This document shows positions 25,001-36,432 of a stretch of DNA of 64,000 nucleotides, in pieces; the stretch's first letter is position 1; each line of letters opens with the position of its first letter. The translations under genes were made by a program, and so were the position numbers. The notes beneath the pieces were generated by a model that saw only the letters and a list, made by a program, of their open reading frames with translations, ran no database searches and was not told where the DNA came from. Source of the DNA: Parapristionchus giblindavisi (Eukaryota; Nematoda; Chromadorea; Rhabditida; Diplogasteridae); the NCBI GenBank assembly GCA_943737045.1, contig CALSFV010000232.1:124001-188000 (forward strand), written 5' to 3'.

Positions 25001-25965
25001 AGAATCAGTTTTCGATGCTGATTACGAATCCGCTTTCAAACGTTGCCCAATCGAGCTGAGCTTCGAGAAAATCGATATTGAAATTCGAATAATTGATTCG
25101 AAAATTCACATCTTATCTACCTTATCTACTAAACCACACCAGCAGTTGTTTGGATAATTGATAAATGAGTTCATGAACTCATTACGATGGTTTGTGTAGA
25201 AATCCACACTAATTTCCGAAACAACTAGAAGATTTTCAATATCGATTTCTCGAAGCTCAGCTCGATTGGGCAACGTTTGAAAGCGGATTCGTAATCAGCG
25301 TCGAAAACTGATTCTATTCATGCTATTGCAATCTCACATGGCCAGGACAAGTTGGAAACGTTCCCTTGTGAGCAAATTTTACTATCTGCTCTGGCAACGC
25401 TCTCTCGTAGACCAAGACAGCGAGATAACATTGCCAGAACGGTGAATTCCAAATTAGCTCGAGATGTGCCATTAATTCATTGAACAGGATTCCGGTTTCA
25501 GCTCTACGGAGTGGTTGTCTTCTATCTCATACCATTGTCAACCTTGCTTCTCTCACTCGCCATGGACCTTTCTCTGTTACCGGCGGAAGTGGTGCTAGTG
25601 CTGCGCTTTGCCACACCGGTACTTTTTACTTACACATGTGTATTTTGAAAGCGTCACCATATTCTTTATGAACGTCAAACCATGCTTGTGCGTTGAAAAT
25701 AATTACAGTATGGTAACAGATGTTTTTATAGAATGGTATTGTGCAGTAGGCAATCCTAAAGATGGGATAATTTTTATCGTAACTCTCGAATTTGCAGATC
25801 CTTTTCTCGGTCGAAGCCGTCTTTCTTTCGTGTGTTTTCGTATCAAAGATGCCTTCGCGCAAGGTAAGATTATCCTGCCATTGTACTACATATTGTGCGT
25901 ATAAAATGTACTTGCATAAGAAAATGACAATGTGCTCTAAAGAACGGAAGTCGTACCAAGGTTAG
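20309..25965 (+). CDS. Receptor gene B: serpentine 7TM chemoreceptor, Srh/Sri-like (intact)
   Basis: Predicted 7TM chemosensory receptor of the same family. Exons: 20309-20379, 20930-21050, 21391-21516, 22077-22189, 22724-22829, 23110-23194, 24166-24263, 24661-24732, 25502-25618 and 25798-25863 (or on to a stop at 25965). The first ten give 325 codons with no internal stop; read through, the protein has about 358 residues. The donor after 25863 (AAG|GTAAGA) suggests a further short exon instead. Landmarks: HPVIFYILFF, YCGGPLCR, LLLRMHHRF, IPDLAWMLERGG, CTHVMRREM, KTLQKHGKLVRVF. It is the most divergent of the readable copies. Exons 1-3 lie in the right arm of the inverted duplication. A read-through end would enter the transposon-like sequence at 25893. 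Confidence 0.78.
22234..22294. repeat. Small hairpin in gene B intron 4
   Basis: GGATGATAACCATTTGCATA pairs with TATGCAAATAGTTATCATCC across a short loop. It includes an ATGCAAAT octamer-like core on each arm. Confidence 0.6.
22866..22995. repeat. Hairpin MITE, CGAGCTAATTT family, in gene B intron 5
   Basis: Arms CGAGCTAATTCTAAACTGACCG and its approximate complement near 22970, with CTCTCTCG...CGAGAGA in the middle. Relatives: 24010-24125, 25366-25475, 29088-29202, 31425-31545, 31710-31815, 34195-34320 and 51325-51505. Confidence 0.7.
23415..23705. repeat. Palindromic element in gene B intron 6
   Basis: Diverged relative of the palindrome at 11041-11365: GTGCCTACGCCGT at the left, TTGGGTCTCGAGTGGAAA in the arm and complementary sequence on the right. 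Confidence 0.65.
24948..25373. repeat. Palindromic element in gene B intron 8
   Basis: Arms of about 150 bases, for example CGATTGGGCAACGTTTGAAA and its complement, with a loop of about 110 bases. A CGAGCTAATTT-family hairpin follows directly at 25366-25475. Confidence 0.75.
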
Positions 25966-26120
25966 ATCTCGCCCCGCCTCTCGATTGTCCCTACGTGTCC
26001 TCTCATCTAACCCGGCTGACATTCGCCGCGCACTATTTTATAAATAAAAGAGAACGGTATAGTTTCTGAACCATGCAAAACAAGAAAGTCTCTTCTGCAA
26101 ATAAAACAAGTGTGTTTTTC
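25893..26120. repeat. CGTATAAAAT-ended element overlapping the possible 3' end of gene B
   Basis: It starts GTGCGTATAAAATGTACTTG and contains the conserved interior CCCGGCTGACATTCGCCGCGC, a TATA-like stretch and GTTTCTGAACCATGCAAAAC as at 3717-3983. The right end is degraded. Confidence 0.6.
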
Positions 26121-26622
26121 AATATACATTTTTTCTCTTCGTGAAATGTCCCTTCACACTGCTCTGTTTGAGACCTGACAATCGTGATTGTAAGAAATGT
26201 CGAGGTGAATGAAAAAATAATATATGAAAAAATAAATAAATGAATGAATTTGTGCGCATTAGCATCTTCCTTGATACAAACACAGACAATTTGCAGTGTG
26301 TGATGAACTTCGCGAGTAAAGTATGGACGAGCATTGGATCGAAGAAGCAACATAACATTAAGTGTCGCACACAATATGATTAGAATTCCAATTGTTGTGT
26401 AGGAATGCATCATACCGGTAGAATTCTGTATATAACGGGATGTTAGATATAAATATGCTAAATAAAAAATATAAATATTCATCTTTGAAAGATGAAATCG
26501 TGTACCTAAAAAAAGCCTAATTTTCTTTTCAATCTGTCGTAATTTATTATTAGTGCGTTCAATTGTATAAGTCCAATTTATGGTAGAATTTTTTCATGTG
26601 CAATTAACTGACGAGATAGATA

Positions 26623-27112
26623 CAGTACAGCAGAATCCCCCAGTGAAAATGGGCGCCCCGGGTGACCCGGGGCGCCCTTTTGGCCCCTCGATTTTTTACG
26701 CTTTGAATATTGAATATTAGTCGTTCAAATTGTTCGCGTTCTTTTACTCTTTGATTGACCGAATTTTTCAAGGAAAGTTTGGAATTTTAGAAATAATGTA
26801 GCCAGAGAAAAATATTGAAAATTATAATTTTTATCAATTTTTGGCAAAAATTTTGAATAACTCGCGCACGCTCGGCAAGTTCTATCGTAAAGTGAAATCT
26901 TCCCAGCATTTCTTTTTCTTAGCACAGTTGAGTTTACAAGCTTTTAAAAAATCCAAACTTTCCTTGATAAATTTGGTCAAATCTGGAGTAAAACAACGTA
27001 AACTATTTGAACGGCTGACATTCATCATTCAAAGCGTAAAAAATCGAGGGGCCAAAAGGGCGCCCCGGGTCACCCGGGGCGCCCATTTTCACTGGGGGAT
27101 TCTGCTGTACTG
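26623..27112. mobile_element. TA-flanked element with hairpin-forming GC-rich ends
   Basis: A 490 bp element with TA at both sides; ends CAGTACAGCAGAATCCCCC and exact complement. Each about 85-base terminal repeat itself contains a palindrome, GGGCGCCCCGGG...CCCGGGGCGCCC. No transposase. TA flanks suggest the Tc1/mariner superfamily. Confidence 0.8.
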
Positions 27113-27204
27113 TATGTTGCTCAATATGTTTGTTTATTTGTTCCGCTCATTATCCGACCCTTAAAATCATCAAGAATAACACATATTTATCGTTTACATA
27201 CATA

Positions 27205-28858
27205 CAGTAGCGCCGGAAAGTCAAAATACACTTTTTATTTCTGGTGTAATTTTGGCGTCAGTTGATATATCAAGCTGCAACTTGTGCATGATGTACCCAC
27301 AGTATGTACGTATTCGATCCTCTTATAAGGTCTCACGGGCCTTTCTGGTTATTGCATAGTGATGACGCAACCGAACAACACTTTTTCGAAAATTCATTAT
27401 TCTTTCAGGGATTTTTTCGTACTTGTCAAACTTCGTGAGAGTTGAGAGAACTACAAGGCCTATCCAGGAAAAAAATTTCAGGTTGCTGCGAATTCGGGTA
27501 TTGGCTGCAGAGTTGCTGCAATTTCGCGGTCGCAAAATCATATCTCGGCTTCTAGAAGAGCTTGAAACGCGTTCAAAGCAGCAAACTGATTCTCTTGGTG
27601 ATTCCTGATGATACAGTAAGTATGGTAGAGCTAGCTCATCATTCATCTTCATGGATCGAAAAAGTCACTTTTTTACAAGACCCAACTTTGAAAAATCACA
27701 ATTCTGAGGGCGGATCTTGTAAAAATCTGGTTTTTGGATAGGAATGTAGAAAATATATTAATTAATCGTTTCCCTGCTTTTTCGAGCGATTGCAAATCTT
27801 TCTTGCCTGCGGCAGTCGATTATCTGAAGGATAGTCGTTTACGCCGCGCTCCCTTCTCATCTTGCGACCCGTACACATCTCTAGGCTTTTCACACTGCTC
27901 AACGAGCTTTGATAGATGAAATCATTCTAAAACGTATTGTCGCTAATCCTGAACATCATTGTCTATAAAAGAAAGCAATTTGATCTTCTTTGATCGAATG
28001 AAACAACTTTTCATTATGATTTTGAACAAAATTTGACGAAAAATGAGCAAAGATCATAGATCAAATATCGAAAACACAAAGATCACAGACCAAAAACTGG
28101 ATTCATACAGTGTCTCTCTATTCTGACTAATCAAATCACTAAAAGAAGGCTAAATGGTCATTGAGCAGTGTGAAAAGCCTTGAGATGTGTACGGGTCGCG
28201 AGATGAGAAGGGAGCTCGTCCTAAAGGACTATCCTTCAGATAATCGACTGCCGCAGGCAAGAAAGATTAGCAATCGCTCTAAAAAGCGGGGAAACGATTA
28301 ATTAATATATTTTCTACATTCCTATCCAAAAACCAGATTTTTACAAGATCCGCCCTCAGAATTGTGATTTTTCAAAGTTGGGTCTTGTAAAAAAGTGACT
28401 TTTTCGATCCATGAAGATGAATGATGAGCTAGCTCTACCATACTTACAGGATCATCAGGAATCACCAAGAGAATCAGTTTGCTGCTTTGAACGCGTTTCA
28501 ATCTCTTCTAGAAGCCTAGATATGATTTTGCGACCGCGAAATTGCAGCAAGTCTGCAGCCAATACCCGAATTCGCAGCAACCTGAAATTTTTTTCCTGAA
28601 TAGGCATTGTAGTTCTCTCAACTCTCACGAAGTTTGACAAGTACGAAAAAATCCCTGAAAGAATAATGAATTTTCGAAAAAGTGTTGTTCGGTTGCGTCA
28701 TCACTATGCAATAACCAGAAAGGCCCGTGAGACCTTATAAGAGGATCGAATACGTACATACTGTGGGTACATCATGCACAAGTTGCAGCTTGATATATCA
28801 ACTGACGCCAAAATTACACCAGAAATAAAAAGTGTATTTTGACTTTCCGGCGCTACTG
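27205..28858. mobile_element. Foldback transposon, about 750 bp terminal repeats
   Basis: The 1654 bp element is flanked by TA and starts CAGTAGCGCCGGAAAGTC, with the complement at the end. The two halves are near-perfect reverse complements except for about 150 central bases. The mirror frames at 27323-27652 and 28411-28599 begin with the same MKMNDELALPYL. The architecture is like C. elegans Tc4 (almost all terminal repeat), although the ends differ from Tc4. No transposase was recognised. Confidence 0.8.
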
Positions 28859-31301
28859 TATGTATCGTGTACTTGTATAAACAACATGTACTTATCGACA
28901 TATTCGTCATGCAAAAATAGAAATACGTTCCGCCAGAAGAAATAGAAGAAACAAAGCATAAAATTTCTCTTGACTTGATTGATAGTGGGAAGTGGACGAG
29001 CTTTTATATCAACAATAAAATATTTGCATTATCACACCGAGAATAGTCTTGGCATTGCTTTCCTTGGTATCGTTCAGACCTGCATCCGAGCTACATCCTA
29101 GCTATTTTCACTTTCGCTCTGGCTACAGTCTCTCAAAGGCAAAATAGTGAGAGAGTGCTGACAGAGTTGTGAGTCTCAGATTATCTCGCAGTCTTCCTTT
29201 AAATGCTCCCTCCTGAACCAAATCTCACACTGTGGATGCTGCCGTTTTCTGAACATGTCAGTCTGAAAATAGTTTGTGGCATTGTTATAATTAACTTACT
29301 TCTTCTCGACTTCCAATTTTCCACATTAAATTGCGAAGATGTTTGTCACATTTCACCGTTCGTCTTATCAAGAACCCTTGTCAACAACAATTCGATCCGT
29401 TAATTTTGGTAGCTGATTTTTTCATATTGCTAAATGCAATTAATTAGCTTTAAGAGATCATTGTCTAAAAGCGTAGATAAGTATTAAGTTTCCGCCTGCG
29501 ATTATCACTTTTTTTTCTTTTCTTCTTATTTTTAGCGCTTGTACGTATCACATTGGTTAGTGCCTTATGGGGTTCAATGTAAAAAATAAGAATATGTCTT
29601 CATTACAGTGAGTTGTCACAGCATTGGCCAGCCAGCGTTCTCCAGCAGGAGTAGTGTGCGTTGAATAACAGGATGTATACCTTTATTTTTTCATTTTGCC
29701 CAGTTCTTGCACAGCATGAACTGGGCAAAATGAAAAATGGCGAGTTCTTGCACAGCATGAACTGGGCAAAATGAAAAATGGCGAGTTCTTGCACAGCATG
29801 AACTGGGCAGAATGAAAAAATGGCGAGTTCTTGCACAGCATGAACTGGGCAGAATGAAAAAATGGCGAGTTATTGCACTACATGAACTGGGCAAAATGAA
29901 AAATGGCGAATGCTTGCAGAGCATGAACTGGGCAGAATCATTGTGTTGCTAGAATTGCATTAAATTGATTTAAATCATATGTTTTGACATTTTTGAACCC
30001 TATTGCCATTTTCTACTTGAATGGGAATAAAATTGCAAACATGGGTTTATTTTTGCTCAACATACTTTGTCTATGGCGTTTCCTATCAAAAAGGCGGCAG
30101 TCCTTTAGTAAACATGCAAAATCTGTCTTTGTGTCTTTCAAAATGACAAAACATGTCCAAAATGTGCTTCCGAGTAAAAATTTCAAAAAATTTCAAAAAC
30201 ACTGTCCTCTATGTACTTTATTGTTAAAACCTATGTACTTTATCGCATGATCCAGTAACCAATTCCCCTTTCGAGCGCTTTGGTAGTGCGGAGGCGATGT
30301 CACGAAAACAAAAAATACTAAGTGCAATAGTATAGTAAATGGCACATCTCGTGATTTCTTTCTATATTAGCTCAATAGGCACCGATTTGTCGCGGACGTA
30401 CTGAATTAACTTGTGTTCAGTAACAAAGAACCTCAATCTAGTCGAAATCACGTACACAACTAAAGCCCTACATTGCAAACAAGTCTCCACGCTCGCAAAT
30501 AAAGGCCAGAAACTAAAAATGCATAGTTGTACAAAAAATATGCTGCTACAGTCCAAGTCAGCTTTCATGATATCTTGAAATTTTGTTGAATTTTCTCGGA
30601 ATGAAAATGAGCTATTCTGTACCATGTGTGACACGAAAAATAATTTATTAGGACCACATGACACATTGTTAGCTGTATACAAAACCAAGAAATCGCGTGG
30701 AGGACAATAACAGAGAAAGGGCGTGAAAGACCAAACCGATTCTCGTGCATTGTTTTCGCCGGCGTGACGAATTCTGTATGAATGGTTGACGCGAAACCCA
30801 CATAGAAAAGTCCAAACGGGCCTTATTGTTTTTTTCTCGCGATCAGCGATCACTGGTTTCGATAGAAAACCATACACTCTTTTCTTTCATAATAGAGAGT
30901 AATCTTCATTTTGCAAATAGATTATGCACTATATATGCGAGACCATTGTAAATGAATATGCTTTATTCAGTTCATGATCGCAGCCATGTGCTAGGAAGAG
31001 ATATCCTTTATTTATTTATATTATTATATTTATTACGAGCACGCGTTGGTCTCATTAGTGAGATCCAGTTTCCAATAGCGTTCTCGTGACTACTTGTGCA
31101 TTCTAGCCTGATCTGTTCAGTTTCTGATTAACTATTATCTACTAATGACACGCGTCTGCTAGATCAGAAAACAACCTAATGAAATTCTAGACTGATTGAA
31201 TTTACGCTAAACGATTTTTCCTCATATAGTTGATATCACACAACTTTCAATGTTTTCAATAACTTTCAGTAAATCAGATTTTCCAGCGTAAAAAATTTCC
31301 G
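28859..31301. other. Intergenic between receptor genes B and C
   Basis: It contains a CGAGCTAATTT-family hairpin (about 29088-29202) and a minisatellite (29695-29945). A 171-codon minus-strand frame at 30362-30877 is the longest single frame in the window; it has several hydrophobic stretches but no motif I recognise and no supporting splice pattern, so it is not called as a gene. Confidence 0.45.
29695..29945. repeat. Minisatellite, about 41-42 bp unit, about six copies
   Basis: Head-to-tail copies of a unit beginning AGTTCTTGCACAGCATGAACT and ending AAAATGGCG. Each unit starts with a small palindrome (AGTTC...GAACT). Frames on the minus strand through this block are repetitive artefacts. 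Confidence 0.85.
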
Positions 31302-34300
31302 ATGTCGTCAAACACCACAATGAATTACTATTTAAATTTCGATCGTGATTATGCTATTGAGTACATCCTGACGTGAGTTTTTTCATCATTATCTTAATCT
31401 TGAAATGCAATTTTTTTTCAAAGACACACCCCGAGCTAATTTGATTCTCCGTTCTGACAATAATGTGTCTCGCCTTCTTTGTCTACGAGAGAGCGTTGCT
31501 ATTTCGGAGAGTCAAAGTAGTTCGGAGTGATCCTTTATATATAAATTTATATAAATTTAGGTATCAGCAATTCGTTCCATTCTTCTCGCTAGTTTTCGTG
31601 CATCCCCTAGTCTTTTACATTCTACTTCGGAAAGAGTGCGCCTACTACACGGATTTACGATGGGGATATCTATTAAACCAGGTACATCATTGATTTCAAG
31701 TTATCTTATAGACACACCCCGAGCTAATTTAAACCTTTATCGCTTTCTTTGTCTACGAGAGAGCGTTGTCCGAGCGAAGAGATTCAAATCGGGGTCTCCC
31801 TTTAACAATGAATTTCGGAGGATAATTCGGCTGAGCACTTTCAAAAACGCACGAGAACAAATGAGGAAAAAAAATGTTGGTTCGGAGGATGTCTGCGGAA
31901 ATTTTGCTGTTGTCATAACGGCATACCCCAAAGCTATTTGAAACTCGCCGTTCTGGTCACATTCTCCCTCTTTCTATGTCTACAATAGAGATGGATATGC
32001 ATTTACAATTAAGGTGTTCGTCATCTTTCACGAGTGGAGCTTTGGTTATTTTCTCCGAATTTACGTACCACTTCCATATGGGGTGCTTTATTGTGACGGC
32101 CCTCTGTGTAGATCAGATTTCAGCAAGCCGTTCCTGCTGGTAATATTTCTCTTAATTATTTTTATTATTGATTTTTATTCATTACTATTATATTTTGTTA
32201 GTGAACTGTGGATTGTTGTAAAGCTCCTTAAGCTTACAATTGGAAAACAAATATTTTTAACATATTCGTTCGTTGCAGACGCTGCTTGCATACGGCAGCG
32301 TTTGCCAAGTGATGCCCTTCTCATATATTCTACTTCGCATGCATCACATGGTTGTGACTTCCACCCAATCGACACCGGTTTTCTCACAGAGGTATGGCTA
32401 AACGACCACTCCTTTTTTCCACCCACGAAAAGTGAAATGCCTTATAAAGATCATTATCCATGGAGGTCGAATAGCTGATGAGTCGTTTAGAGGGAGCGTT
32501 ACCTCACTCAATGGTCTCTTTATTGCGCACACTATTTTTCTGTTCTCTAACAACGAGAGAGCATTGAGTGAGGTTATGCTCCCTTTAAATACAGTGGGGA
32601 TCACAATGGTAAAGTAGAATAGAATAGAAACAATAGAATAGTATTAAAGGCAATGTATTTTTCGGCAATGGCTACACCCACGCTTCCTACTGGAAATTCC
32701 TGTACCTTTCACCTTTACTTTATTTCAGAGTGCAAATTGTGTTGATGGTGATAAACTGCGCGTTGCTACACGCCGCTGTAGCCGGATTTTACCTTTTCGG
32801 ACAAGACTGCGACATTTATCAGGAACTCATAGAGGTTAATCCTCATTTTTATCAAATTTTCGTATTTACAATACAATACATTTATCTTATCAGCACTAAG
32901 TGCAGAAGAATAAGTCAGGGGCAGGGGGAATTTTCTTGCAAGTTTTTATTCGTCCGTCTCTGAGAGATGTTATTCTCCATTCAAGAAAACGATCGAACTG
33001 AAACTTGTTGATTGAAGTATAAAACCCACGAAAACGTTCCGCTATCGTCCATTAGTCCTGCTTGACAGTTGGAAGTACACCTCCAGGCATTCCAAAGCCT
33101 TCTAGGAGGGGATTCGTCTGTTGATCCTTTTCTGTTGATGGAGTAGGCGAGAGAGGGACGGAGAGCTTAACTTTACCGACCGCACCGCAGACAGAAAGGC
33201 ATATTTAAAGTTAAATAATTGAATTAAAATTCAGCACCCAGACTTGAAATGGTTGGCGAGCCGAGGTGGAACTATATTCGTACTTGGACATCGCGGTCAT
33301 TCGCAATACTTTTGGAAAGGTTTTCAAAAGAATTAGTAAAAAATTGCTAAATAAAGTCGTGGTTCGTGCAATCGGTCGAAATTCAATAAAAAAAGAACGC
33401 TAAAAAGAGTTTGCACTACGAAAGTTCAGAAATATCCTTAAAAGTTTTTTTTTCATTACGGCGTGGCTCTTCTCCATCAACAGATTGCTTCCAATTAACG
33501 GTTTCGGCGCTGACCAGTGAGATTTACCAAATGGATAACAATGCAAGACCCTCAGAAAACCATATAGGACAGAGTATTTGCTTTTTTTTTGCAATTCTTG
33601 TCAAGCAAACAAAGGCCAGAATCATTCTTCGCATTTTTGCGGTGTTTTTCACTTTTTTGCGGTGCGCACAAAAAACCGGGAAGAGAAAAAAGTCGAGAAT
33701 AAAGGGAAAATGATTTTGCCATTTTGTTGCTTGACAAGAATTGCCAAAAATTTCAAATACTCTGTCCTATATATAAAATCAGAAGAAAGTGCACTGTTTT
33801 CGTATTCGAGTTTAGACAAACTTTGAGTAAATGCTCTTTTGCTTTTCAAAATGCACATTCTCTCGCCAGACCCAAACAACCTTGCAAAAAATTGTTAGGT
33901 ATAAGTAGAGAGTATATCATTCCTACTTTTAGAAAAAAGTTCACTTGAAATTTGATAAAACTTTTGATTTTTTGACATTTTCGACAGATTGCATGGGCCG
34001 AAAATATATGTAAAGCAATGTGGCACCGTGTAAAATATGGTAGGTTTGATTAAAAAATAACTTTGCAGGTCTATTAATATTCGGAGCATGTCTGCTCTTA
34101 CTTGTGCCTTTCGTCATGTTTCTCACAGTTCACTCGACTATCTGTGTTCTCAGTAAAAGGGTACTTATTTTCAATCAAGAAGCCCAGAATTCCATTTAAA
34201 GGAACGAATCGAGCTAATTTTAAACTCTCCGCTATGACAATTTTTTTCTCGCCTTCTTTGTCGCCGAGAAAGCGTTGTCAGACCGGGGAGTTTCAGATTA

Positions 34301-35089
34301 TCTCGTGGTGTGCCTTCACAACTTACAGTTATATTATTTTCTTTTATCTTTTACAGATTGTTACATGTCAAATTTTCCCCAAAACACTTTATTAATTTAG
34401 AAAAATTCGCTTGTGTTTCGCAATTCTCGCACATGCCGAACTCAGCAAACTTTCATCCAGGTTTTCACACTCCAGGTAAGAGTTCGGCACCGTCATAAGA
34501 ACAACTCTATGATCTGGAAAGGCTGTCATTTTCATTATCTTCGAGAGTGTGATGTAAGAGTGTGAAATTGCCGAGTTATTTCATTGCGGTTCATGAGAAT
34601 TATCTGTAAGCTATTACCAGGCGGCATCAGTAGCTGTGTTCTATGCTTATCCAAACGCAGCTCTACTGATGACAATCGGCGTTGACTTGACGAGCCTTCC
34701 TCCGATTGTTCTGACAATAATCAGATTGACATCTCCGGTGAGGGTTTTTAACACCCTGTATTGATTCCGAAACTCTCCTCGTTAACTTCATGTAACATTT
34801 AAAGGGCGCGTAACCTCTTTCAATGGTCTCTTCGACGCGCAATGCTTTCTCTTGGTTAGAGAACAGAGAAATAGTATGCGCAATGAAGAGGCCGTTGGGA
34901 GAGGTCACGCTCCCTTTAACGACGTAGAGAAATGATGTACCATAAATATGTTTGAAGTTAGTAGAAATTCAAACAAAACAATATGCAATCTTTCAGACAA
35001 TGTTCGGATCGATATCACTTGTATTCTCGGCGATATTCATTTTCAAGAGTTCACCTTCAAAAGTATTTTTTCTTGATATTAAGTTTTGA
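31302..35089 (+). CDS. Receptor gene C: serpentine 7TM chemoreceptor, Srh/Sri-like (intact)
   Basis: The clearest gene in the window. Ten exons: 31302-31372, 31561-31681, 32014-32139, 32279-32391, 32729-32834, 33235-33319, 34069-34160, 34401-34475, 34621-34737, 34997-35089. They total 999 nt, giving 332 residues and a TGA stop, with GT-AG at all nine introns and no frame error. Landmarks: NFDRDYAIEYIL, VHPLVFYILLRK, TDLRWGYLLNQ, LPYGVLYCDGPLCR, ILLRMHHMV, GFYLFGQDCD, HPDLKWLASRGG, TCRTQQTFIQVF, YAYPNAALLMTIG and FIFKSSPSK at the C-terminus. Hydrophobic segments in exons 2, 3, 4, 5, 7, 9 and 10 fit seven membrane passes, with exon 6 as an extracellular loop. Six of its nine introns hold a hairpin or palindromic element. 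Confidence 0.88.
31425..31545. repeat. Hairpin MITE, CGAGCTAATTT family, gene C intron 1
   Basis: ACACACCCCGAGCTAATTTG followed by TCTACGAGAGAGCGTTG and a partly complementary right half ending CCTTTA. A second copy with the same start lies in intron 2 at about 31710-31815. Confidence 0.6.
32485..32590. repeat. Hairpin MITE, TAACCTCTC family, gene C intron 4
   Basis: GAGGGAGCGTTACCTCACTC pairs with GAGTGAGGTTATGCTCCCTT. The copy is in inverted orientation relative to the one at 34795-34922 in intron 9 of the same gene. Confidence 0.7.
33560..33780. repeat. Palindromic element in gene C intron 6
   Basis: AGGACAGAGTATTTG at the left matches the complement of CAAATACTCTGTCCT at the right, and CAATTCTTGTCAAGCA matches TGCTTGACAAGAATTG. 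The middle is A/G-rich. Confidence 0.65.
34195..34320. repeat. Hairpin MITE, CGAGCTAATTT family, gene C intron 7
   Basis: Begins TTTAAAGGAACGAATCGAGC and ends ATCTCGTGGTGTGCC, with a CTCGCC...GGCGAGAAAG-like centre. Left end TTTAAAGG resembles the ends of the TAACCTCTC family. Confidence 0.6.
34795..34922. repeat. Hairpin MITE, TAACCTCTC family, gene C intron 9
   Basis: TTTAAAGGGCGCGTAACCTC at the left and GAGGTCACGCTCCCTTTAA at the right. This copy shows TTAA at both ends. Confidence 0.7.
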
Positions 35090-35635
35090 TCAGTGTACGG
35101 CGTGTGTCAGTGATATAAATTTATTGATACATATCTCGTAATCAAACATAGTTTAGATTCTCAACAAGCTATTGTTCACGGTTAGCAGTGGCAGAATCGG
35201 CACACCTCCAGTCAAATTCTCGTTTGATCTGAGAACCGCCAAGGAATCAAGCGCTTCACGTATTCAGAAATTTTCGTGACACGCAATGTATTATAGTGAT
35301 TAGTGACGTTATTGTTATGACACAATTCATTTTCACGGCAGCTGAAATTTCTTGAAAAATCAAAAAATGAATTTAAACTAAAATTCAATTTCATGAATAA
35401 GAATCCATTATATCCATTATATCCATTACAGTGAAGAACATTCCACCTTTGTGCATTTGTGGAAAACAATGCGCTTTAAAGACCGATTTAGATCGGCAAA
35501 GAGCAAATAAAATAAATGAGAATGCATTTCTTTTGTTTCTCGGACTGAAATGAAATCCCAATTAATTAGACATCTCTGTCAGAATTGTGGAATTGGGCGT
35601 CTAAAGGACAAACGTTCTATTATTGTTTTATGTAC

Positions 35636-36432
35636 CAGGGCTGGGACAAAAAATTATTTCGACCAAAAAAATTTTTGTTTGGGTTTAACAAAAAATTTTT
35701 AAAAAAATTAAAAAAACCAAAAAAACAATAAAAAAATTTTTCCCCACTTTTCCGAGAAAATTTAAACTTGATCTCGTGTTGGTCTTCCTTTAAATAACAA
35801 CTACTCTTAATTGAGAGTCAAAATTCTTAAAATTAACAGCTAAATCAAGCATAGAAGCTAAATTCGCTATCGATTCGTTATCGGTAGAATTTTATTGATT
35901 GGTCAAAGAAAGGAAATCTGGATATTTTCGTGCGCTATTATCATGAAGAACGTGGGACCAATTATGTGACATATTGTTCTCTATCAGATTCGAGAGACGA
36001 AAGCGTAGCCCGTGTAGCTCAGTTGTAGTCAGCGCTCGTAGCCGCGCCACGCATTTTCGATTACCATTTACATTTTTCTATATATTCATCTTTGAAATTC
36101 GAAAAGCGCGTTGTCCCTGAAATTTCCTTGGTGCAACAACGAACTTTCAGCTCGGACTACGGTATTCCGAGGCATCTATAATTTTACAGAAAATTAGTTT
36201 TTTTATTTATTGAGATCTCTATAGTCCTGGCGGTCAGTTTGATCACGAAAAAACGTAATAGTACACTCCACAAAATTATCTTGCGGTAAAAAATTACCAA
36301 CAAAACTGATCACAAACTAACTTATAAAGCAAATTTGTGTTAATTTTCTATATCCGTATTTTTTTTGTTATTTTTTGGTTTTTGCAGAAAAACCAAAAAA
36401 CAAAAAAAACCAAACAAAAAATCCCAGCCCTG
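35636..36432. mobile_element. hAT-type non-autonomous element with 8 bp target duplication
   Basis: Flanked by TTATGTAC on both sides (35628-35635 and 36433-36440). Ends are CAGGGCTGGGA and complement, a typical hAT start. The 797 bp interior holds a tRNA-like SINE piece (about 35935-36080, with GTGTAGCTCAGTTGTAG) but no transposase. Confidence 0.85.

Noticed and set aside
27323..28640. Paired frames starting MKMNDELALPYL and MSNFVRVERTT
   Set aside because: They are mirror translations of the foldback arms; no transposase motif was seen in either direction.
29603..29924. Repetitive cysteine-rich peptide frames on the minus strand
   Set aside because: They are translations of the 41-42 bp minisatellite, shift frame between units and show no gene structure.
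30362..30877. 171-codon minus-strand frame as a gene
   Set aside because: No recognisable motif, no supporting exons nearby, and composition similar to chance frames in AT-rich DNA. It is kept only as a note.
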